DNA of 20,371 nt from Chloroflexota bacterium (GTDB taxonomy: Bacteria; Chloroflexota; Anaerolineae; Anaerolineales; Villigracilaceae), in NCBI GenBank assembly GCA_021796315.1, contig JAJYOH010000038.1:1-20371 (forward strand), written 5' to 3'. Each line of letters opens with the position of its first letter. Positions within the stretch are counted from its first letter, which is position 1. Below the pieces are notes generated by a model that made no database searches, was not told the origin of the DNA, and saw only the letters and a program-made list of their open reading frames with translations. Made by a program: the position numbers and the translations under genes. Positions 5,921-13,258 of the stretch are shown here, in pieces.

Positions 5921-7435
5921 ATGACTCATATTTTTTTATACGGGCCTTCTGGCTCAGGAAAATCTACCATCGGCAAAAATCTTGCCCGCGATCTTGATTT
6001 GCAATTTGTTGATTCGGATCAACGCATTGAAGAAAATGCGGGAGAGTTGATTCCGAAAATTGTGGAAGAACAGGGCATGGAAAAAGTCCGGGAGTTGGAA
6101 ATCGAAGCTTTGAAGCAAATTGTCAATGAAAGAGAAAGTGTTGTCGCGCTTGGCGGTGGCGCGTTGTTGCGAGAAGAAAATCGTGAGTTGATCGAGAAGC
6201 ATGGCAAAGTGATTTTGCTTGCCGCTGAATTTTCCACGTTGATTGAAAGGCTGAAAAACGATCCCAACGAGCGGCCGCTTTTGGCGGGAGATTTGAAAAC
6301 AAAACTTGCTTCATATCTCGATGGGCGCGCCGAACATTATGATTCTTTTCCGTTGAAAATTCATGTGGATGGGAAAAGCGTCGGGCAAATTTCATGCGAA
6401 ATTCAAACCCTGCTTGGGCGGCATCATTTATCTGCGATGGGGGAGTACGATGTTATTGTGGGACAAATTGCCAATTTGTCCTACTCAAATTCGATCATCG
6501 TGACCGATGAAAACGTGGCGAAGTTTCATCTTGAAAAAATGGGATCGATTTTGCGGACATCTGGCTTTGAACCGAAACATGCGATCGTGCCTGCTGGCGA
6601 GGATCATAAAAACCTTGAAACGATTTCCCGCTTGTGGAAGGCTTTTCTTGAAAATGGACTCGACCGCAAAAGCACGGTCATCGCGCTGGGCGGCGGCGTG
6701 ATCGGCGACATGGCCGGATTTGCCGCGTCCACTTACATGCGCGGAATCGACTGGATCGGTGTGCCGACAACTTTATTGGCGATGGTTGATTCTTCGTTGG
6801 GCGGCAAAACGGGATTCGATCTGCCGGAGGGAAAAAATTTAATTGGCGCGTTCCATCCGCCGAAACTGGTTTTGGCGGATGTTGAATTTCTGAAAACTTT
6901 GCCTGATGCGGAATTAATTTCAGGTATGGCGGAAGTGGTCAAACATGGCATCATCTCTGACCCCGAGTTATTTCACTTGTGCTCGCGTGGATTGAATTGG
7001 GTAAAGGATCATCTGGGAGAAATCGTCAAACGGGCGATGGCGGTGAAGATCAAAATCGTCGAGGACGACCCGTACGAGAAGGGATTCCGCGCGGCGCTGA
7101 ATCTTGGACACACTGTCGGGCACGCGGTGGAGCTTGTCAGCAAGTTTGAACTGCGTCACGGCGAAGCCGTGGCGATTGGGATGGTGGCCGAGGCGAAATT
7201 CGCGGAACGTTTGACGGTGGCCGCCAAAGGGTTGTCTGAAGCGGTGGCTGAGTCGCTGTCAGCGCTGGGATTGCCCATCCAAATTCCAAAAGAAATGCCG
7301 CGCGAGGAAATCATCCGCGCCATGCGCGTGGACAAAAAGAAAAATGCGAAGGCCATCCGTTTTGCGCTGCCAGTCGAAATCGGAAAAGTCGAGTTGGTTG
7401 ATGTGACGGATTTGGAAATGGTTTTGGATAAATGA
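5921..7435 (+). CDS. aroKB: Bifunctional shikimate kinase / 3-dehydroquinate synthase
   Basis: A two-domain fusion of 504 residues. Residues 1 to about 165 are shikimate kinase: P-loop GPSGSGKST (8-16), shikimate-binding DSD (31-33), GGG (78-80), lid RPLL (118-121) and Arg136. Residues of about 172-504 are dehydroquinate synthase: PAGEDHK (224-230), GGGVIGD (257-263), SSLGGKTG (291-298), AEVVKHG (337-343), NLGHTVGH (394-401) and RHGEAV (412-417), with Glu338, His397 and His413 as the likely metal ligands. It covers steps 5 and 2 of the pathway. ATG 5921 has GGAG at 5913-5916. A similar kinase-synthase fusion is known in Thermotoga. Both active sites look complete. Confidence 0.95.
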   Translation: MTHIFLYGPSGSGKSTIGKNLARDLDLQFVDSDQRIEENAGELIPKIVEEQGMEKVRELEIEALKQIVNERESVVALGGGALLREENRELIEKHGKVILLAAEFSTLIERLKNDPNERPLLAGDLKTKLASYLDGRAEHYDSFPLKIHVDGKSVGQISCEIQTLLGRHHLSAMGEYDVIVGQIANLSYSNSIIVTDENVAKFHLEKMGSILRTSGFEPKHAIVPAGEDHKNLETISRLWKAFLENGLDRKSTVIALGGGVIGDMAGFAASTYMRGIDWIGVPTTLLAMVDSSLGGKTGFDLPEGKNLIGAFHPPKLVLADVEFLKTLPDAELISGMAEVVKHGIISDPELFHLCSRGLNWVKDHLGEIVKRAMAVKIKIVEDDPYEKGFRAALNLGHTVGHAVELVSKFELRHGEAVAIGMVAEAKFAERLTVAAKGLSEAVAESLSALGLPIQIPKEMPREEIIRAMRVDKKKNAKAIRFALPVEIGKVELVDVTDLEMVLDK

Positions 7436-7490
7436 AACCAAAGACAGAGTTGGGGGGTTAACATAGTTAAACTTTTGCCAAGGAGAGAAC

Positions 7491-8345
7491 ATGTCTAAAA
7501 CAGCAGTTGTCACAGATAGCACCGCATACATTCCTGATGATATATGTAAAAAATTGAACATCACGGTTGTGCCTTTGTCTGTTATCTGGGGAGAGGAAAC
7601 ATATTTTGATGGGGTGACGATCAAGCCCGCGGAATTCTATACACGACTGGCTGATTCCAAAGTTATGCCGTCGACATCGCAAGCCACGCCGGCGGGGATG
7701 CACAAAGCGTTCGCTGACCTGCTCGAGCGCGGATATGACGTGATGGGAGTTTTTATTTCGGATAAACTTTCCGGTACGTTGGATTCTGCCAGGCAGGCGC
7801 GCGAAGAATTAGCCTCGGCCAAAGATAAAATTGCCTTGTTCGATAGTGAAAATGTCGGCATGGCATTGGGATTTCAAGCCATGGCGCTGGCGCGCGCCGC
7901 GGCCGATGGGGCGTCGTTGGCGGATTGCCAGAAGCTGGCGGAAAAAGTCCGGCCAAACACCGGCGTCTATTTTGCGGTGGAGACACTTGAGTTCCTGCAT
8001 CGCGGCGGACGCATTGGAGGCGCGCAAAGATTCCTCGGCTCGGTGTTGAATGTGAAGCCGATCCTGACCATCAAAGATGGAAAGGTGGATTCTGTCGATA
8101 GTGTCCGCACAACGAAAAAAGCGCATGAAAGAGTGATCGAATTGGTCGCGGAAAAGTGCGCTGGAAAGTCGAACATTCGTTTGGCGACGCTGGAAGCCAA
8201 TGCCGTAGAAAATGCTAAATTGGTTCTGGAAGCTGCTACAAAAAAGCTGAGTGCGGTTGAGTCGATTTTGTCTGCAGTCAGCCCTGCGATTGGAACACAC
8301 ACCGGTCCCGGAACAGTCGGTCTGGCATATTGCACTGACATCTAA
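7491..8345 (+). CDS. DegV family fatty-acid-binding protein
   Basis: 284 residues with the DegV/FakB pattern: VTDSTAYIPDD near the N-terminus, MPSTSQATPAG at 61-71, a SDKLSGTLDSAR loop, EFLHRGGRIGG in the C-terminal half, and a closing GTHTGPGTVGLAY. FakB relatives bind a fatty acid and present it to a FakA kinase; no kinase gene is seen here, so the actual role is open. ATG 7491 follows AGGAG at 7481-7485, the strongest Shine-Dalgarno in this part of the cluster. The gene sits 55 bp after aroKB and before aroQ, interrupting an otherwise purely aromatic gene run. It is probably co-transcribed; no promoter is evident. Confidence 0.9.
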   Translation: MSKTAVVTDSTAYIPDDICKKLNITVVPLSVIWGEETYFDGVTIKPAEFYTRLADSKVMPSTSQATPAGMHKAFADLLERGYDVMGVFISDKLSGTLDSARQAREELASAKDKIALFDSENVGMALGFQAMALARAAADGASLADCQKLAEKVRPNTGVYFAVETLEFLHRGGRIGGAQRFLGSVLNVKPILTIKDGKVDSVDSVRTTKKAHERVIELVAEKCAGKSNIRLATLEANAVENAKLVLEAATKKLSAVESILSAVSPAIGTHTGPGTVGLAYCTDI

Positions 8346-8360
8346 AAAAACAGGATAAAC

Positions 8361-8450
8361 TTCTTCGGAAAAATTCCGGCCACGGATTCCGCGAATTAGC
8401 GCGAATGTTTTAAAATTCTTCGTGAAATTTGTGTAATTCGTGGCGAAGAA
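8361..8450. repeat. Imperfect palindromic intergenic repeat
   Basis: Outer arms TTCTTCGG and GGCGAAGAA; inner arms GCCACGGATT and AATTCGTGGC; AT-rich middle with GCGAATTAGCGCGAATG. It fills most of the 141-bp gap between the degV-like gene and aroQ. Similar GAATTCGTG wording occurs at 10425-10479. Confidence 0.7.
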
Positions 8451-8486
8451 AGTTGTCGATGATGTCTGGTCCAAGTTAGGCGACTA

Positions 8487-8915
8487 ATGAAAGTTTTGAT
8501 CTTGCACGGCCCCAATTTGAATTTGCTTGGCACGCGCGAACCGGAAGTCTACGGCTCGATGACGCTGGATGGCATCAATACAAAATTGATCGCGCTCGGA
8601 AAAGAATTGGGTGTGGAAATAAGATGCCTGCAATCGAATCATGAAGGCGCGCTAATCGACGCGTTGCACGATGCGCGCACGTGGGCGGACGGCGTGGTAT
8701 TCAATCCCGGCGGATACACCCACACCTCGGTGGCGTTGCGCGATGCGATCAGCGCGATTCAAATCCCGGTGGTCGAGGTGCATCTCTCGAATGTGTATGC
8801 ACGCGAAGACTTCCGTCACAAGTCTTTGATCTCGGCGGTGTGTAAAGGCAAAATAACCGGCCTGGGCTGGCATTCTTATATGCTCGGTTTGCGGGCCCTG
8901 GTAGATTTATCATGA
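8487..8915 (+). CDS. aroQ: 3-dehydroquinate dehydratase, type II
   Basis: Dehydrates 3-dehydroquinate to 3-dehydroshikimate (third step). At 142 residues it has the normal length for the dodecameric type II family. It shows [18 protein letters not shown] at 7-24, where the Tyr of VYG is the catalytic Tyr. [14 protein letters not shown] follows, then [17 protein letters not shown], then [17 protein letters not shown], where His of EVHLSN is the catalytic His. With this gene every step from DAHP to chorismate is encoded in the window. No strong Shine-Dalgarno precedes ATG 8487. It ends 80 bp before the acyltransferase start. Confidence 0.95.
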   Translation: MKVLILHGPNLNLLGTREPEVYGSMTLDGINTKLIALGKELGVEIRCLQSNHEGALIDALHDARTWADGVVFNPGGYTHTSVALRDAISAIQIPVVEVHLSNVYAREDFRHKSLISAVCKGKITGLGWHSYMLGLRALVDLS

Positions 8916-8995
8916 AGTATTGAATGTAGCTTTCTGCCGCCTTTTTCGTTATATTAATGGTGAGCAAGCACGCACCAAATGATATGGAGGCTGGT

Positions 8996-9715
8996 ATGTC
9001 GGGCGACACTCTCTATCGTGGTTTGGCAGGAATGCTGGATGCAACGATCTGGGGTGGGGAGTTGGCTGGCGCTGAAAATTTACCCAAAATCGGACCGGTC
9101 GTTTTTGTGTCGAACCATGCCCTGGCGCTGGGACCGATCGCGGTGGTCTCGTCTTTGCCGATGCGTTTGTATCCGTGGGTGGTCGCCGACATGTTAGAGT
9201 GGGATAAAGCCGCTGCTTATTTGAATAAGGATTTTATTCGACCGCAATTGCACATGCCTCCAATACTGAGTATGTTTATGGCGCGGGCGCTCTCTCAAAT
9301 TTCCGTTCGACTTTTGCGCTCTGTTGATTGCGTCCCTGTCTGGCATGATGAGCATTTACTGGAGACTTATCGCATCAGCGTGGATTATTTGCTGCAGGGT
9401 AGAAACCTGTTGATCTTCCCCGAAGATCCGTCCCAGCCGCTGGATGAACAATGTAAAATGGGACCGTTCATGAAAGGCTTTGCGCGTCTCGGTGAGTTGT
9501 ATTTTGAGCGTACCCAAAAAGCATTGCAGTTCTATCCGTTGGCTGTGCATCCGGTTTTGCGCCAGGTAAAATTAGGGAAGCCCATTACGTTCAACCCGAT
9601 GAATCGCCCGTCCAATGAACGGACGCGCATCAAGAGCGTGTTGGAGTCGATCATCCGCAACATGTTCATCGAGATGACTTTGCAAAACTACGCAGGTATC
9701 CCGTTGCCCCATTAG
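8996..9715 (+). CDS. PlsC-like glycerophosphate acyltransferase family protein (atypical motif)
   Basis: 239 residues from ATG 8996, chosen because GGAGG lies at 8986-8990; in-frame ATGs at 8957 and 8984 would add up to 13 residues but lack a site. VVFVSNHALALGP at 35-47 resembles block I (NHX4D) of lysophosphatidic acyltransferases, LLIFPEDPSQ at 138-147 resembles block III (FPEG), and AVHPVL at 183-188 resembles the late proline block. The catalytic Asp of HX4D is replaced by Gly (position 46) and FPEG reads FPED. It may be a divergent acyltransferase or an inactive relative. No signal peptide or clear membrane helix is seen. Its stop overlaps the Shine-Dalgarno of azlC, so the two are coupled. 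Confidence 0.7.
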   Translation: MSGDTLYRGLAGMLDATIWGGELAGAENLPKIGPVVFVSNHALALGPIAVVSSLPMRLYPWVVADMLEWDKAAAYLNKDFIRPQLHMPPILSMFMARALSQISVRLLRSVDCVPVWHDEHLLETYRISVDYLLQGRNLLIFPEDPSQPLDEQCKMGPFMKGFARLGELYFERTQKALQFYPLAVHPVLRQVKLGKPITFNPMNRPSNERTRIKSVLESIIRNMFIEMTLQNYAGIPLPH

Positions 9716-9721
9716 GAGATT

Positions 9722-10405
9722 ATGAATCAAAAATCGTCCATGTTCTGGGCGGGAGTTCGAGCAGAATTCCCGCTTTTGATTGGTGTCTTTCCATTTGGAT
9801 TGATCTACGGCGCGCTCGCGCTCAAATCCGGACTTTCAGCGGCCTCCGCGCAAATGATGTCGTCCATCGTTTTTGCCGGATCGTCCCAATTTGTGGCGGC
9901 GCAATTGATCCACGAAGCTGCGCCGGGATTCGTTATCGTGTTGACCATCGCGGTTGTAAATCTGCGTCATATGTTGTACAGCGCCTCGGCCGCGGAATAC
10001 ATCGAACATCTGCCGATGAAGTGGAAAGTTTTTCTTGCATATTTTTTAACGGATGAATGTTACGCCGCGACCATTATCCATTATGAAGAAGATGGAGTCA
10101 AACCTGCGAGCCATTGGTTCTTTCTCGGCGCGGGACTTTCGCTGTGGACAACATGGCAAGCCAGCAGCGCGCTCGGAATTTTCCTCGGCACAGCGATCCC
10201 AGAATCATGGCCGCTGGATTTTGCCCTGCCGTTGACTTTCATTGCGATGGTCATGCCGGTGCTAAAAGATTTTCCGGTTATCGCCGCGGCATTGTCGGCG
10301 GGAGCGGTGGCTTTGTTGGCATTCGCCTTGCCGTTCAAACTCGGACTCATTCTCGCCGCGTTCGTTGGAATCCTGGTCGGGACGATCCTGGAGAATCGCA
10401 AATAG
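9722..10405 (+). CDS. azlC: Branched-chain amino acid exporter, large subunit AzlC
   Basis: 227 residues, mostly hydrophobic, with about six membrane helices. It shows the AzlC pattern: FPLLIGVFPFGLIYGALA near the N-terminus, SSIVFAGSSQFVAAQL, VNLRHMLYSAS, and FFLGAGLSLWTTWQ. AzlC works with the small AzlD to export branched-chain or related amino acids. AGGAG at 9714-9718 overlaps the acyltransferase stop, and ATG 9722 follows 3 bp later. azlD is downstream after a 94-bp gap containing a palindrome. The exported substrate cannot be told from sequence; placement beside aromatic biosynthesis is suggestive only. Confidence 0.92.
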   Translation: MNQKSSMFWAGVRAEFPLLIGVFPFGLIYGALALKSGLSAASAQMMSSIVFAGSSQFVAAQLIHEAAPGFVIVLTIAVVNLRHMLYSASAAEYIEHLPMKWKVFLAYFLTDECYAATIIHYEEDGVKPASHWFFLGAGLSLWTTWQASSALGIFLGTAIPESWPLDFALPLTFIAMVMPVLKDFPVIAAALSAGAVALLAFALPFKLGLILAAFVGILVGTILENRK

Positions 10406-10424
10406 ACTCTTGTCCGTGAATTTA

Positions 10425-10479
10425 CGCTAATCACCACGAATTATCTTCGAAATTTCGTGCGAATTCGCGAAGATTAGCG
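10425..10479. repeat. Palindromic intergenic repeat between azlC and azlD
   Basis: Perfect arms CGCTAATC (10425-10432) and GATTAGCG (10472-10479) around an AATT/TTCG-rich core including CACGAATTATCTTCG. Wording resembles the element at 8361-8450. Confidence 0.7.
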
Positions 10480-10499
10480 GAAGGAAAAAAGGAAAATTG

Positions 10500-10814
10500 A
10501 TGAACATCTGGCTGGTATTTTTGCTCGGCGGTTTGCTGACCTTTGGAATGCGCTTTTCATTCATTTATTTATTTGGCCGCTTTGAGATTCCACAAATCGT
10601 GCATCGCGCGTTGCGATTTGTCCCGCCTGCGGTTTTGTCGGCCATCATTTTCCCCAATGTCCTGATGCCGAATAATACTCTTGATCTCAGTCTGGGAAAT
10701 CATCGCTGGATGGCTGGATTGGTCGCCGTGCTCGTTGCGCTGTGGACAAAGAATACCCTGCTCACAATTTTGGCGGGGATGATAGCTTTGTTGATTTTTC
10801 AATTTGCCTTTTGA
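10500..10814 (+). CDS. azlD: Branched-chain amino acid exporter, small subunit AzlD
   Basis: 104 residues with about four hydrophobic stretches: 4-24, 41-56, 70-85 and 87-104. The pattern LGGLLTFGMRFSFIYLFG followed by LRFVPPAVLSAIIFP is typical of AzlD, the partner that AzlC needs. ATG 10500 follows purine-rich AAGGAAAAAAGGAAAA; a TTG one codon earlier is also in frame but less likely. It is the last gene of the + strand run, and hairpins follow before the opposing slyD-type gene. Confidence 0.92.
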   Translation: MNIWLVFLLGGLLTFGMRFSFIYLFGRFEIPQIVHRALRFVPPAVLSAIIFPNVLMPNNTLDLSLGNHRWMAGLVAVLVALWTKNTLLTILAGMIALLIFQFAF

Positions 10815-10841
10815 TGAAAATCCAACCACTATAAAAAATTT

Positions 10842-10899
10842 AACGCAAGGCCGCCAAGACGCAAAAGAAAAAATCTTGGCGGTTTTGTGTCTTTGCGTT
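10842..10899. repeat. Intergenic hairpin with perfect 9-bp inner stem
   Basis: AACGCAA (10842-10848) pairs with TTGCGTT (10893-10899), and CCGCCAAGA (10851-10859) with TCTTGGCGG (10874-10882). It lies between the converging azlD and slyD-type genes. It may aid termination but has no clear T-tract. Confidence 0.65.
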
Positions 10900-10911
10900 G
10901 AGTCTTTAAAA

Positions 10912-10943
10912 AACAAAGCCGACCTTGCAAAGTTGGCTTTGTT
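10912..10943. terminator. Bidirectional terminator-like hairpin
   Basis: AACAAAGCC (10912-10920) pairs perfectly with GGCTTTGTT (10935-10943), and the inner ACCTT and AAGTT partly extend the stem. It is preceded by a T/A-rich CTTTAAAAAAC run. It is placed to stop both azlD and the opposing slyD-type transcript. Confidence 0.5.
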
Positions 10944-10975
10944 CGTACTCTTCGTGTAATTCGCGGATAAATCTT

Positions 10976-11467
10976 TTAGTGATCGTGTTCGCGGCTGTGA
11001 ACGTGGCCGTGCGAAACTTCTTCTTCGGTGGCCGCGCGCAGGTCTGCGATCTTGACATTGAAATGCAGTTCCTTGCCAGCCAGCGGATGGTTCATGTTCA
11101 GTCGGACATTTTCTTCGCTGATCGTTTCGATGCGGGCATATACCGGGTGGTCGGATTGATCGCGCAATTCCAGTTCGGTTCCGATCTCGAGGGGCACATC
11201 GGTGGGGAATGAATCGCGCGGCACATCCATATAAGCTTCTGTGTCAATTTCACCGTAACCGTCTTTGGCGGCGACGATCACCTTTTTGCTGTCGCCGATT
11301 TTCATCTCGTACAATTCGTGTTCCAAACCGGGGATGATATGTCCCATACCCTGGATAAATTGCAGCGGCTCGCCGCCTTCGGATGAATCAAGTACCTGTC
11401 CGTTGACGTGCAGGGTGTAGTGCATGGATACAACCTGTCCGTCGTCCACTTTTTTTTGTTCTGTCAT
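10976..11467 (-). CDS. slyD: SlyD-type FKBP peptidyl-prolyl cis-trans isomerase
   Basis: Cytoplasmic prolyl isomerase and chaperone. The protein has 163 residues. The FKBP part is residues 1 to about 70 and 128-147, with VSMHYTLHVNGQVLDSS and QGMGHIIPGLEHEL. The insert-in-flap chaperone domain of SlyD proteins lies at about 71-127, beginning YGEIDTEAYMDVPR and including the LNMNHPLAGKELHF junction. The tail HGHVHSREHDH (153-163) is His-rich and should bind metal, as in SlyD, where it links to nickel handling. AGGAG lies upstream of the ATG on the minus strand, and a promoter with a leader of about 48 nt precedes it. It is probably a single-gene unit. The symbol reflects family membership; other annotators may call it only FKBP-type isomerase. 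Confidence 0.92.
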   Translation of the reverse strand: MTEQKKVDDGQVVSMHYTLHVNGQVLDSSEGGEPLQFIQGMGHIIPGLEHELYEMKIGDSKKVIVAAKDGYGEIDTEAYMDVPRDSFPTDVPLEIGTELELRDQSDHPVYARIETISEENVRLNMNHPLAGKELHFNVKIADLRAATEEEVSHGHVHSREHDH

Positions 11468-11521
11468 TCTGTCTCCTGTTCCCGGATTTAATTAGGGGTA
11501 AGGTCTCCCGGAAACCCGCTG

Positions 11522-11549
11522 ATTGTACCATCCAACTTTTGGCTGTCCA
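11522..11549 (-). promoter_or_regulatory. Sigma-70-like promoter of the slyD-type gene
   Basis: On the minus strand, TGGACA (11544-11549), 16-bp spacer, TACAAT (11522-11527), with TGG just before the -10. The predicted start near 11515 gives a leader of about 48 nt. Confidence 0.6.
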
Positions 11550-11552
11550 TGA

Positions 11553-11585
11553 TAAAAAAGTGTCCGCTCATTTGGATGAGCGGAC
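11553..11585 (-). terminator. Rho-independent terminator of the GGDEF gene
   Basis: On the minus strand, GTCCGCTCAT-CCAA-ATGAGCGGAC (perfect 10-bp stem) followed by AC and six T. It starts 8 bp after the GGDEF stop and abuts the -35 of the slyD-type promoter. Confidence 0.9.
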
Positions 11586-11593
11586 TGGTTGTT

Positions 11594-12481
11594 CTAGACG
11601 AAAGTGAGAAAGATCTGATTCCCGCCTGCTTCCCTGGCACGCGACATGGCTTGCCGCGCTTGATCGATAAGCGGTTCGATCTCCGCCGACGGCGTGATCC
11701 GCGTTACAGAGGCGATCCCTGCGCTGACAGCGACATTCACGGTGTCATCTTTAAAGCTAATGCGCGTGGATCGAATTCCCTTGATGATGCGGTCTGTGAC
11801 TTTTTCCGCGTCTGGCCCAACCACATTGGGCAGGGCGATCACAAACTCGTCGCCTGACCAGCGGCCAATGCAATCGTACGGACGGCTTTTCTCGCGGATG
11901 GTTTGTGAGATGGTCTTGAGCGCTCTATCTCCCATCTCGATCCCATATCTTTCATTTAGAACTTTAAAGTTATCGATGTCCAACGCGATCAGGCTGAGTG
12001 AAGATGACGCGCGGCGGGCACGCTCAAGTTCCGCCTGTGCAGTGCGATAGAAGGCGTTGCGATTCATCATGCCGGTCATCGTATCGTACATTGCCATGTT
12101 TTCGATCTGGTCACGCGCCTGAGATAAGCTGTCGCCGAGGGATAGAAAACGCTGTCCGATCATGACGCGCGCCTTGAGTTCCGAGCTTGAGAGCGGTTTA
12201 TGCAAAGTGTCGTCCGCTTCAACGGAGTCATCCTCGCTCGATGTCAGCGCCAGAAAATAGATGGGCGGCAGGTTCGAAGCGCGCGTCCGCTGGATAAGGG
12301 CGGTCTTCTTAACGTCGTCCGCCTCACCGTCCAGGATAACGAAGCGGGCCTCGCCAGCCTCGAGCAGGCGCCAGGCCTGTTCCGCGCTGTCGCTCAGAAT
12401 CACATAGTGCCCGGCTTTGCCCAGCGCGTTTTGGATCAAGGTGCGTTCTTTGGTGCCGCGTTCCAAGACAAGAACTTTCAT
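11594..12481 (-). CDS. Receiver-like domain plus GGDEF diguanylate cyclase
   Basis: 295 residues. Residues 1 to about 115 resemble a response-regulator receiver: VLVLERG at the acidic-pocket strand, the phospho-acceptor Asp51 in VILDGE, LTSS at 79-82 and HKP at 94-96. The acidic pair normally next to the first strand is reduced to a single Glu, so phosphorylation is uncertain. Residues of about 125-295 are GGDEF: YDTMTGMMNR (132-141), LDIDNFK (167-173) and SGDEF (209-213, an active-site variant). The product-inhibition site RPYD (200-203) lies exactly five residues upstream of SGDEF. It is predicted to make c-di-GMP from two GTP in the cytoplasm, with feedback inhibition. AAGGA precedes the ATG. 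No partner kinase is seen. Confidence 0.93.
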   Translation of the reverse strand: MKVLVLERGTKERTLIQNALGKAGHYVILSDSAEQAWRLLEAGEARFVILDGEADDVKKTALIQRTRASNLPPIYFLALTSSEDDSVEADDTLHKPLSSSELKARVMIGQRFLSLGDSLSQARDQIENMAMYDTMTGMMNRNAFYRTAQAELERARRASSSLSLIALDIDNFKVLNERYGIEMGDRALKTISQTIREKSRPYDCIGRWSGDEFVIALPNVVGPDAEKVTDRIIKGIRSTRISFKDDTVNVAVSAGIASVTRITPSAEIEPLIDQARQAMSRAREAGGNQIFLTFV

Positions 12482-12498
12482 TCGTTTTCCTTTTCATA

Positions 12499-12529
12499 AT
12501 TATACCCGCTGCAATGCTCGTGTTGACAA
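12499..12529 (-). promoter_or_regulatory. Probable promoter of the GGDEF gene
   Basis: On the minus strand a perfect -10 TATAAT (12499-12504) preceded by GGG. The best -35 is TTGTCA (12524-12529) at a long 19-bp spacing, and it overlaps the -35 of the divergent tRNA promoter. Predicted start near 12492. Confidence 0.5.
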
Positions 12530-12551
12530 ATGCCTTTTCCCATAGTAATAT
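12523..12551 (+). promoter_or_regulatory. Sigma-70 promoter of the tRNA gene
   Basis: Consensus TTGACA (12523-12528), 17-bp spacer, TAATAT (12546-12551). The predicted start is around 12558, about 15 nt before the tRNA. This is the best promoter in the window. Confidence 0.88.
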
Positions 12552-12572
12552 TTGCGGCGCTCTAACCACAAC

Positions 12573-12644
12573 GCCGAGGTAGCTCAGTGGCAGAGCAGGG
12601 GACTCATAAGCCCTTGGTCGTGAGTTCAAATCTCACCCTCGGCA
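12573..12644 (+). tRNA. tRNA with anticodon CAU (elongator Met, or Ile2)
   Basis: A full cloverleaf fits: acceptor GCCGAGG/CCTCGGC with discriminator A12644, D stem GCTC/GAGC, anticodon loop CTCATAA (12603-12609), 5-nt variable loop, and T arm GTGAG-TTCAAAT-CTCAC. CCA is not encoded (CTCC follows). The anticodon stem has a G-U pair at 27-43 and an A-G mismatch at 31-39. G1-C72 pairing and the lack of three G-C pairs at 29-31/39-41 argue against initiator tRNA. Whether it is Met or lysidine-modified Ile2 is not settled by eye. Confidence 0.93.
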
Positions 12645-12647
12645 CTC

Positions 12648-12676
12648 CGACCCGCGCAAAGCGGGTCGTATTTTTT
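12648..12676 (+). terminator. Rho-independent terminator after the tRNA
   Basis: Perfect 8-bp stem CGACCCGC/GCGGGTCG with loop GCAAA, then TATTTTTT. It begins 4 bp after the tRNA 3' end. Confidence 0.92.
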
Positions 12677-12745
12677 AGCATGAGTTTCCCCGCAAAGGGG
12701 ATGATACAAATCTTGCTCTGCGCAGGTCTTTTTTTAGGAGATTGT

Positions 12746-13177
12746 ATGGGTAATAACATTCCGGCATCTCTGCTCGAAGTTCGTGAGCATAATGGACCCG
12801 ATTACAAACCTTTAATTGATTACCAGGCGTGGCGCGTGGCTTTGATGAATTACACACCCGAGCTTTTGCCTGAAAAGATAAATTGTATGCAAAAACATAT
12901 CGAGACCGATGAAGTCTTTGTACTTCTGGCCGGTCATTGCATTTTATTTTTGGGTGAGGGCGATGAGACTGTCACCCAGGTTTATGCGGTGGATATGCAG
13001 CCCTTTCAACTTTACAACGTCAAGCGCGGTGCATGGCATTCTCACACATTCAGCAAGGATGCAAAAGTTTTGATCGTGGAAAACCGCGATACGGTGGACG
13101 CGAATTCTCCGTTCGCAGATTTGACGCCAGAACAGCGTCAGAAAATAATCAATTTGACTTGGCAGTTATGGAAATAA
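12746..13177 (+). CDS. Small cupin-domain protein, function unknown
   Basis: 143 residues from ATG 12746, supported by AGGAG at 12736-12740; the frame is open much further upstream, but only through the tRNA and its terminator. The core is a single cupin barrel. MQKHIETDEVFVLLAGHCILF gives the first motif (His and Glu for metal), and MQPFQLYNVKRGAWHSHTFSKDAKVLIVEN gives the second, with His in AWH. No signal peptide or second domain is present. Such proteins range from metal-binding isomerases to lyases and sensors, so substrate and reaction cannot be assigned. It is flanked by terminators on both sides, so it is a single-gene unit, possibly reached by read-through from the tRNA promoter. Confidence 0.85.
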   Translation: MGNNIPASLLEVREHNGPDYKPLIDYQAWRVALMNYTPELLPEKINCMQKHIETDEVFVLLAGHCILFLGEGDETVTQVYAVDMQPFQLYNVKRGAWHSHTFSKDAKVLIVENRDTVDANSPFADLTPEQRQKIINLTWQLWK

Positions 13178-13214
13178 AAAATCGGATGCGCTGAAGAGTG
13201 CATCCGATTTTTTT
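13178..13214. terminator. Bidirectional rho-independent terminator
   Basis: Stem ATCGGATGC (13181-13189) with GCATCCGAT (13200-13208), an A-run before it and a seven-T run after it. It can end both the cupin gene (+) and the ctaB operon (-). Confidence 0.9.
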
Positions 13215-13258
13215 ATCGCTTCTTTTCTAACTGTAAGCGGGTCGCCGTTATTTAGACT

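Noticed and set aside
7809..8474. A 221-codon open frame on the minus strand opposite the DegV-family gene.
   Set aside because: It runs antisense to a strongly conserved gene, its translation has no recognisable motif, and it ends inside an intergenic repeat.
9722..10814. AzlC/AzlD as a dedicated aromatic amino acid exporter.
   Set aside because: Only proximity supports it; 0.8 kb and an unrelated acyltransferase separate them from aroQ, and the family is known for branched-chain substrates.
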